Positions 14,391-18,321 of a stretch of 18,321 bases of DNA are shown piece after piece. The DNA lies in NCBI GenBank assembly GCA_016280345.1, contig JAEEGN010000220.1, forward strand, positions 1-18,321, in the 5' to 3' direction. Below the pieces are notes generated by a model. It searched no databases. It saw only the letters and a program-made list of their open reading frames with translations, and was not told the DNA's origin. Within the stretch, counting starts at the first letter, position 1. Every line of letters begins with the position of its first letter. Origin of the DNA: Selenomonadaceae bacterium. Lineage in GTDB: Bacteria; Bacillota; Negativicutes; Selenomonadales; Selenomonadaceae. The position numbers and the translations under genes were made by a program.

Positions 14391-14424
14391 ATCCTTGAAC
14401 ATCAAACTTTAGGGAGGTATTTTT

Positions 14425-15516
14425 GTGGAAGCAAATCGCGTTTACAACTTCAACCCCGGCCCGGCCATGCAGCCGCTGGAAATCCTCAAGGAAGCCCAGA
14501 GCGAACTGCTGAACTTCCAGGGCACCGGCGAATCCATCATCGAGATCAGCCATCGGGCCAAGGAATTCGAGGCCGTGCTGAATCAGGCCAAAGCTGACAT
14601 CAAGGAACTCATGGGCCTCGGCGACGACTACGAAGTCCTGTTCCTGCAGGGCGGCGCCTCGACGCAGTTTGCGATGGTCCCGATGAACTACGCCGTGGGC
14701 GGCAAGAAAGGCGCCTACGTCGTCTCCGGCAGCTTCGCCGAGAAAGCCTACAAAGAGGCCGAAATCCTCGGCGTCGGCACCATCGCCGCCACCAGCAAGG
14801 ACGGCGACTTCAAGCATGTCCCCACCCAGGACGAAATCAAGCTCGATCCCGCCGCCGCCTACCTCCATATCTGCTACAACAACACCATCTACGGCACCGA
14901 GTACCACTATATCCCGGAAACCGGCAGCGTGCCCCTCATCGCCGATATGTCCTCGGATATGCTGTCGCGCCCCGTGGACTTCAGGAAATTCTCCCTCATC
15001 TACGCCGGCGCCCAGAAGAACCTCGGCCCGGCGGGCGTCACCGTCGTCGTCGGCCGCAAAGCCTTCCTTGAGAACAGCCCGAAGACGATCCCCTCGATGC
15101 TGCGCTACGCCATCCACCTCGACAAGAACTCCCTCTACAACACCCCGCCGGCCTTCTGCATTTACATGGTGGGCAAGACGGCCGCCTGGCTCAAGAAGCA
15201 GGGCGGGCTGGCGGTCATGGCCGAGCGCAACGCCAAAAAGGCCAAACTGCTCTACGACGCCATCGACAACTCCGGCGGCTTCTACCGCGGCCACGCCGAG
15301 AAGGACAGCCGTTCCTTCATGAACGTCACCTTCCGCCTGCCCAGCGAGGACCTGGAGAAGAAATTCGTCGATGAGGCGAAGGCCCAGTCCCTCTGCGGCG
15401 TCAAAGGCCACCGCTCCGTCGGCGGCATGCGCGCCTCCATTTACAACGCCATGCCTTACGAAGGCTGCGAGCGCCTCGCCGAATTCATGGAGAAGTTCAG
15501 GAAAGCCAACGGCTGA
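14425..15516 (+). CDS. serC: Phosphoserine aminotransferase
   Basis: A 363-residue class V aminotransferase that converts 3-phosphohydroxypyruvate and glutamate to phosphoserine and 2-oxoglutarate, using pyridoxal phosphate; it also serves vitamin B6 synthesis in some bacteria. Family signatures: NFNPGPAMQP (8-17), GGASTQFAMVPMN (76-88), the PLP lysine Lys198 in YAGAQKNLGPAG, NTPP (239-242) and GHRSVGGMRASIYNA (328-342). Length is typical. The start codon is GTG, supported by AGGGAGGT at 14411-14418. It acts immediately after SerA, whose gene lies 1.3 kb away in the opposite direction with the toxin-antitoxin module between them. Confidence 0.98.
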   Translation: MEANRVYNFNPGPAMQPLEILKEAQSELLNFQGTGESIIEISHRAKEFEAVLNQAKADIKELMGLGDDYEVLFLQGGASTQFAMVPMNYAVGGKKGAYVVSGSFAEKAYKEAEILGVGTIAATSKDGDFKHVPTQDEIKLDPAAAYLHICYNNTIYGTEYHYIPETGSVPLIADMSSDMLSRPVDFRKFSLIYAGAQKNLGPAGVTVVVGRKAFLENSPKTIPSMLRYAIHLDKNSLYNTPPAFCIYMVGKTAAWLKKQGGLAVMAERNAKKAKLLYDAIDNSGGFYRGHAEKDSRSFMNVTFRLPSEDLEKKFVDEAKAQSLCGVKGHRSVGGMRASIYNAMPYEGCERLAEFMEKFRKANG

Positions 15517-15540
15517 ACGGACAAACCAAAAGGAAACGAT

Positions 15541-15571
15541 CTGCCGCCGAAGCCCCCCGCTTCGGCGGCAG
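15541..15571 (+). terminator. Perfect 13-bp hairpin after serC
   Basis: CTGCCGCCGAAGC (15541-15553) pairs perfectly with GCTTCGGCGGCAG (15559-15571) around CCCCC, 24 bp after the serC stop. The following sequence (CCTGTTTCC) is only weakly T-rich, so termination efficiency is uncertain, but the position fits serC. Confidence 0.65.
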
Positions 15572-15801
15572 CCTGTTTCCGCCATCGTATCCCAAAAGCG
15601 GAGATTCTGCCCGTTCTGTGACGCAACACGCATAAAGCGATAAAAGCATATCCCGGAAGCGGACGTTTCGATTCCAATGACGAAAGCAACCGCGAGCGAT
15701 ACAGCGCGCTCTTGCGCGAGCAGTTGCCCGGCGCGGGCGCATGCCCCCGGCAGGACGCCCGTATTCTGTCCGCGTCCCATATCCCGAAAGTCCCCGACAC
15801 G

Positions 15802-15828
15802 AAGCCCGGAGCACAACGCTCCGGGCTT
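15802..15828. terminator. Hairpin of uncertain role
   Basis: AAGCCCGGAGC (15802-15812) pairs perfectly with GCTCCGGGCTT (15818-15828) around ACAAC. T runs on both sides are short, and no gene ends directly at it. It may be a backup terminator or the end of an unseen transcript. Confidence 0.45.
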
Positions 15829-15872
15829 CTCTGCGCTACGGGAAAAAGCAAAGGAAGGGGAGCACAAACAGC

Positions 15873-15906
15873 AAAAGGCGGGAAGCGCGTCGTCTTCCCG
15901 CCTTTT
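15873..15906 (-). terminator. Terminator of the PrsW-family gene
   Basis: AAAAGGCGGGAAG (15873-15885) pairs perfectly with CTTCCCGCCTTTT (15894-15906) around an 8-base loop. On the minus strand it begins four bases after the protease stop codon and ends in CCTTTT. Confidence 0.85.
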
Positions 15907-15910
15907 CCGC

Positions 15911-16639
15911 TCACCTGACAGCGATCTGCGTTTCCTCACGCGAAGCGGCTCTGACTCTTTTGAACGCCCCGACAACGTAATAGCGGATATATATGTAGAA
16001 AAGCGCCGCCACGATGAACAGATACAGGAACGGATTCTCGAAATCCATCTGCAACAGGTCGATTGCAAAGTCGTAGGTACCGTGCAGCAACCAGGGGATG
16101 AGCAGCGCGCGCCGGCGGAACCTGCCCTTCCCGGAGGGATCGCTTGCCTGCGTGGCCTTGGCGATATTGATTCCCATATAGACCGCATAGACAAAATGAC
16201 CGAAAATGCCGAAGATGATTCTTAGCAGCAATCCGGCGTCGCCGGACATATACACGATGTTCTCCGCGGCGGTGAATCCCGCGCCCACCGCTATCGAGGC
16301 CACGATCATCCGATACGGGTAAGGGGCGCAATCATGCCTCTTCAGATAATATCGGAGGCCAATATACTTCAACACCTCTTCCACCAGCGCCGTTAATACG
16401 AAGGAGTCAACCAACGCGAAACCGATGCTCCCATCGCTTAACCCCAAAACGCCCGTAAGGATGCCTCTGTCCCAGTTGCTGTCGGCAACGGTGAAAGCTA
16501 TGATAACAACCGCGGCCAAAACCCCCAAAAGGAAACAATGCCGCAGCGCCTTTCCCTCCAGGCGCTTTTCCTTATCGGCAAAACGATTGACAGCGATTAT
16601 TAACATAATGCATAGGACCGTGCTTATGAGAAATTGCAT
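15911..16639 (-). CDS. PrsW-family intramembrane protease
   Basis: A 242-residue polytopic membrane protein with the motifs of the PrsW/CPBP-like protease superfamily: EEVLKY with Glu87-Glu88, GFTAAENIVY with Glu126-Asn127, FGHFVYAVYMG with His148, and LLHGTYDFAID with His186 and Asp190. These conserved acidic and histidine residues form the intramembrane active site. Hydrophobic segments lie at about 2-18, 36-54, 75-95, 110-130, 137-158, 178-195 and 202-224. B. subtilis PrsW cleaves the anti-sigma factor RsiW; here no sigma/anti-sigma pair is seen nearby, so the substrate is unknown. The ATG follows GAAGGAGATCAGGAA. It is transcribed alone, with its own terminator. Confidence 0.9.
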   Translation of the reverse strand: MQFLISTVLCIMLIIAVNRFADKEKRLEGKALRHCFLLGVLAAVVIIAFTVADSNWDRGILTGVLGLSDGSIGFALVDSFVLTALVEEVLKYIGLRYYLKRHDCAPYPYRMIVASIAVGAGFTAAENIVYMSGDAGLLLRIIFGIFGHFVYAVYMGINIAKATQASDPSGKGRFRRRALLIPWLLHGTYDFAIDLLQMDFENPFLYLFIVAALFYIYIRYYVVGAFKRVRAASREETQIAVR

Positions 16640-16661
16640 TTCCTGATCTCCTTCATGGTTA

Positions 16662-16696
16662 TGCGGTCATCCGCAAGAAGGCGGCGCCTGCGCCGC
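16662..16696 (-). promoter_or_regulatory. Two hairpins in the protease mRNA leader
   Basis: TGCGG-TCAT-CCGCA (16662-16675) and GCGGCG-CCTG-CGCCGC (16681-16696) lie just upstream of the ribosome binding site in a leader of about 125 bases. They may affect translation or mRNA stability; no riboswitch class is recognised. Confidence 0.3.
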
Positions 16697-16769
16697 GCGT
16701 TTCTCCCGGCGACACCGGCGGGTATTCCTTCCCGTGCCGTATCTCTTGTTGATGGGTTTCATCCTCTCT

Positions 16770-16775
16770 ATTATA
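16770..16775 (-). promoter_or_regulatory. Likely -10 element of the protease gene
   Basis: A perfect TATAAT on the minus strand, 131 bases upstream of the ATG. The -35 region at 17 bp spacing (TTTCGG) is a poor match, so this promoter may need an activator or another sigma factor. Confidence 0.4.
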
Positions 16776-16889
16776 ACGCAAAATCCCCCTCCCCGAAACG
16801 CGTTTTTTGCATGATCTCCATCCCATCGAGCCATCTCAAAATCCCGGAACGCCCCTTCTCAGGCCGCGAATCAAAACGCCGGGCATGAA

Positions 16890-16950
16890 AAACACAAAAG
16901 CCCACGTTGTCGCTGTCTGGCAGGCGACGACGCGGGCTTTTGTGTTTTTT
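16890..16950. terminator. Long bidirectional terminator after the SPASM gene
   Basis: A 24-bp stem with two imperfect pairs: AAACACAAAAGCCC plus CGTTGTCGC (16890-16913) against 16924-16947, loop 16914-16923. T runs follow on both strands (TTTTTT to 16950, and TTTTT on the minus strand). It ends the minus-strand SPASM gene, about 100 bp beyond its stop. Confidence 0.85.
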
Positions 16951-17050
16951 CCGGTTCGCGGCTTTTATCGGACGACAATCATCGCGCCCGGCTCGAAAGC
17001 GGAACGGCGTTCCGGCGCAAAGCCGGAAGACCCTGTGTGTTCCGCCCCCC

Positions 17051-18321
17051 TCAAGCGGAGGGCTTTGCGGCTTCATATACCGGGCATTCCGCCGTTACCG
17101 CCGGGCAGGGGCGGCAGCGATTTCTGTAGCGGCAAATCCCGCAACTCTCCCGCGTCGCCGCTTCGCGGAACTCCCGCATCGACGGCGACTCCCAGTACTC
17201 TTGCGGCGCGCCCTTCTTTTCCTGTTTGGCGAGATACAGGCACGGGGAAAAGCTGCCGTCGGCCCGGATGGCGAAAAACGTGCGGCCCGCCTCGCAGCCT
17301 CTCGTAAGGCCCCGGTTGGGGTTCTTCGTCGGGTCCCCGCCGCCGAGAACCGCGGCCAACTGCGAGAAGCAGCTCTCCACGGTCAGCTTCATGCGCCAGC
17401 AATCCGTTTCTTCCGTTGTCTCGTCGTCCTCCGTCGGCTCGCCCCGATAGGCGCGAATGAAATCCGCCGCCTGCCTGATCTGATCGCGGCCCGGAATCCT
17501 CATGCCTTCCTCCGTGCAGGGCTTCATGCCCGTCACGATGAACTCCGCTGCGCCGGACGCCCCGGCAAGCGCCACCGCCCGCGCCAGCTCGTCCGAATTC
17601 CCCGCCCGGAGACGCCACCGCGCCCGCACGTTTTTACAGCCCATGCCGCAAAGCGTTTGAAACGTTTGCAACGCCGCGCCGTCCCCCGCGTTCACGTCCA
17701 CGAGGAAGTCCTCCGCCCCGGCCCCGATCATCCCGGCGAGCCGCTGTTTGCCGACCTTTTGCGTCAGCACCACCTCGGCGCGAAGACCGTTTTTCCGGCA
17801 TTCCTCCAGCAGCCGGTCCAAAGGCTCGTAGTTCTCGCCGCCGATGAACCGCACTTGCCGCACGCCGTTTTCCCTGCGCCGGAAGCGCTCGCACCCGTTG
17901 CCGGGCTCTTTCGCCTCCCGCGCCCGCGATTCCGCACATTCCCGAAGCCGCGCCAAAGCGTCCCGCGCGCGCATGGATTTGTTGCCGGCGTCGGTCAGCT
18001 CCACGTCGACGCGCAGAGGCTGCTGGTAGGCGTCGAAATAATGGTGATGGATATAGGGCGACTGCTCCAGATACGCCTTCGCTTCCGCGATGCGCCCGTC
18101 CCGATAGACGAGCTTGAAATAGGAAATCAAGGTCTGAATGAAGGGATCGCCGTCGGGAAGTATCCGGGTCCAACGGCGCAGCGCCTCGGCCTTTGACGGC
18201 AGGCAGAGCCGCGCCTCCTCCAGCCTCGCGATAAACTTGTCCACCAGCCTCGGGTGACGCCATCGGGAAAAGACCTCCACGCCGATTTTCGGCAGCACGC
18301 CCTGTTCCCCAAGGTCCAGGT
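17051..18321 (-). CDS. Radical-SAM/SPASM-like protein without the SAM-cluster cysteines (partial)
   Basis: The frame is open to the window edge, so the 5' end is missing; GTG at 18298 is probably an internal Val codon. I number from it (415 residues to the stop). After a helical N-terminal region (1-95) comes DVELTDAGNKSMRAR (98-112), which lines up with the LTxACNxxCxxC entry of radical SAM proteins but has Gly105, Met109 and Arg112 instead of the three cysteines. FIGGENYEPLDRLLEEC (151-167) resembles the following GGEP motif region, and the alternating strand-helix pattern of the barrel continues. The C-terminus is SPASM-like: Cys335 (RGCEAGRTFFA), Cys353 (FSPCLYL), then Cys386, 389, 395, 398 and 405. 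It is thus probably a degenerate radical SAM protein that keeps auxiliary clusters. SPASM proteins often modify peptides or enzymes; a partner gene may lie beyond the edge. Confidence 0.75.
   Translation of the reverse strand, partial: LDLGEQGVLPKIGVEVFSRWRHPRLVDKFIARLEEARLCLPSKAEALRRWTRILPDGDPFIQTLISYFKLVYRDGRIAEAKAYLEQSPYIHHHYFDAYQQPLRVDVELTDAGNKSMRARDALARLRECAESRAREAKEPGNGCERFRRRENGVRQVRFIGGENYEPLDRLLEECRKNGLRAEVVLTQKVGKQRLAGMIGAGAEDFLVDVNAGDGAALQTFQTLCGMGCKNVRARWRLRAGNSDELARAVALAGASGAAEFIVTGMKPCTEEGMRIPGRDQIRQAADFIRAYRGEPTEDDETTEETDCWRMKLTVESCFSQLAAVLGGGDPTKNPNRGLTRGCEAGRTFFAIRADGSFSPCLYLAKQEKKGAPQEYWESPSMREFREAATRESCGICRYRNRCRPCPAVTAECPVYEAAKPSA

Larger units (their letters stand above)
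14021..14424. other. Intergenic region between the antitoxin gene and serC
   Basis: It contains the divergent promoters of the toxin-antitoxin operon (14054-14083, minus) and serC (14362-14390, plus), and repeat copy 2 (14060-14126). The remaining 235 bp (14127-14361) show no recognised gene or site. Confidence 0.6.
15517..15910. other. Non-coding stretch between serC and the protease gene
   Basis: Apart from three hairpins (15541-15571, 15802-15828, 15873-15906) there is no convincing gene. A short motif ATCCC(A/G)(A/G)AAG occurs three times in the same orientation (15589, 15650, 15780), twice continuing with CGGA. Open frames across it lack ribosome binding sites. Confidence 0.5.
16640..17050. 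other. Intergenic region right of the protease gene
   Basis: It holds the leader hairpins and -10 element of the protease gene (16662-16775), a bidirectional terminator (16890-16950) and a small hairpin TCCGGC-GCAAA-GCCGGA (17011-17027). No gene is seen. Confidence 0.6.

Noticed and set aside
14209..16194. A 661-codon minus-strand frame
   Set aside because: Antisense to serC and overlapping the protease gene on the same strand in another frame; no domain.
16907..18196. A 429-codon plus-strand frame
   Set aside because: Antisense to the SPASM-like gene and starting inside a terminator hairpin.

Overview
The window looks like chromosomal DNA of a GC-rich Firmicute. The order DUF1934 (YwiB-like) - argS - rpoE (RNA polymerase delta) - pyrG is a Firmicutes arrangement, and start codons are preceded by AGGAGG-type ribosome binding sites. 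A diderm Negativicutes/Selenomonadales relative is my best guess, from the TAXI-type TRAP transporter with DUF1850, the short non-acidic delta subunit and the GC-rich codon use. The genus cannot be fixed from sequence alone.

Layout. (1) Positions 1-700 are an AT-rich patch: the possible tail of an upstream gene and a small membrane protein, unlike everything to the right. (2) 840-1982 is a membrane-anchored, YkuE/YaeI-like metallophosphoesterase. (3) 2111-5653 is a complete TRAP-TAXI uptake system: lipoprotein solute receptor, internal terminator, DUF1850 protein, fused permease. It ends at a bidirectional terminator shared with (4) a convergent gene for an exported protein of unknown function (5803-6369, minus). 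(5) A divergent promoter region leads into the housekeeping run DUF1934-argS-rpoE-pyrG (6575-10863). (6) After a gene-poor stretch with strong terminators comes serA (minus, 11511-13097). (7) A VapBC-type toxin-antitoxin module (minus), its toxin frameshifted, lies between serA and the divergently oriented serC (14425-15516). It is bracketed by two nearly identical ~67-bp direct repeats. (8) The right end holds a PrsW-family membrane protease gene (minus) and the 3' part of a radical-SAM/SPASM-like gene (minus) that runs off the window.

serA and serC encode the first two steps of phosphorylated serine biosynthesis (3-phosphoglycerate to 3-phosphohydroxypyruvate to phosphoserine). pyrG makes CTP, argS charges tRNA-Arg and rpoE tunes RNA polymerase. 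The TRAP-TAXI operon imports an unidentified organic anion.

The most interesting items are: the SPASM protein at the right edge, which keeps a cysteine-rich C-terminus but has Gly, Met and Arg where the three radical-SAM cluster cysteines should be; the repeat-bracketed toxin-antitoxin cassette whose promoter is built partly from one repeat; and the terminator hairpin placed between the Shine-Dalgarno sequence and start codon of the DUF1850 gene. No CRISPR array, rRNA, tRNA or transposase was seen.
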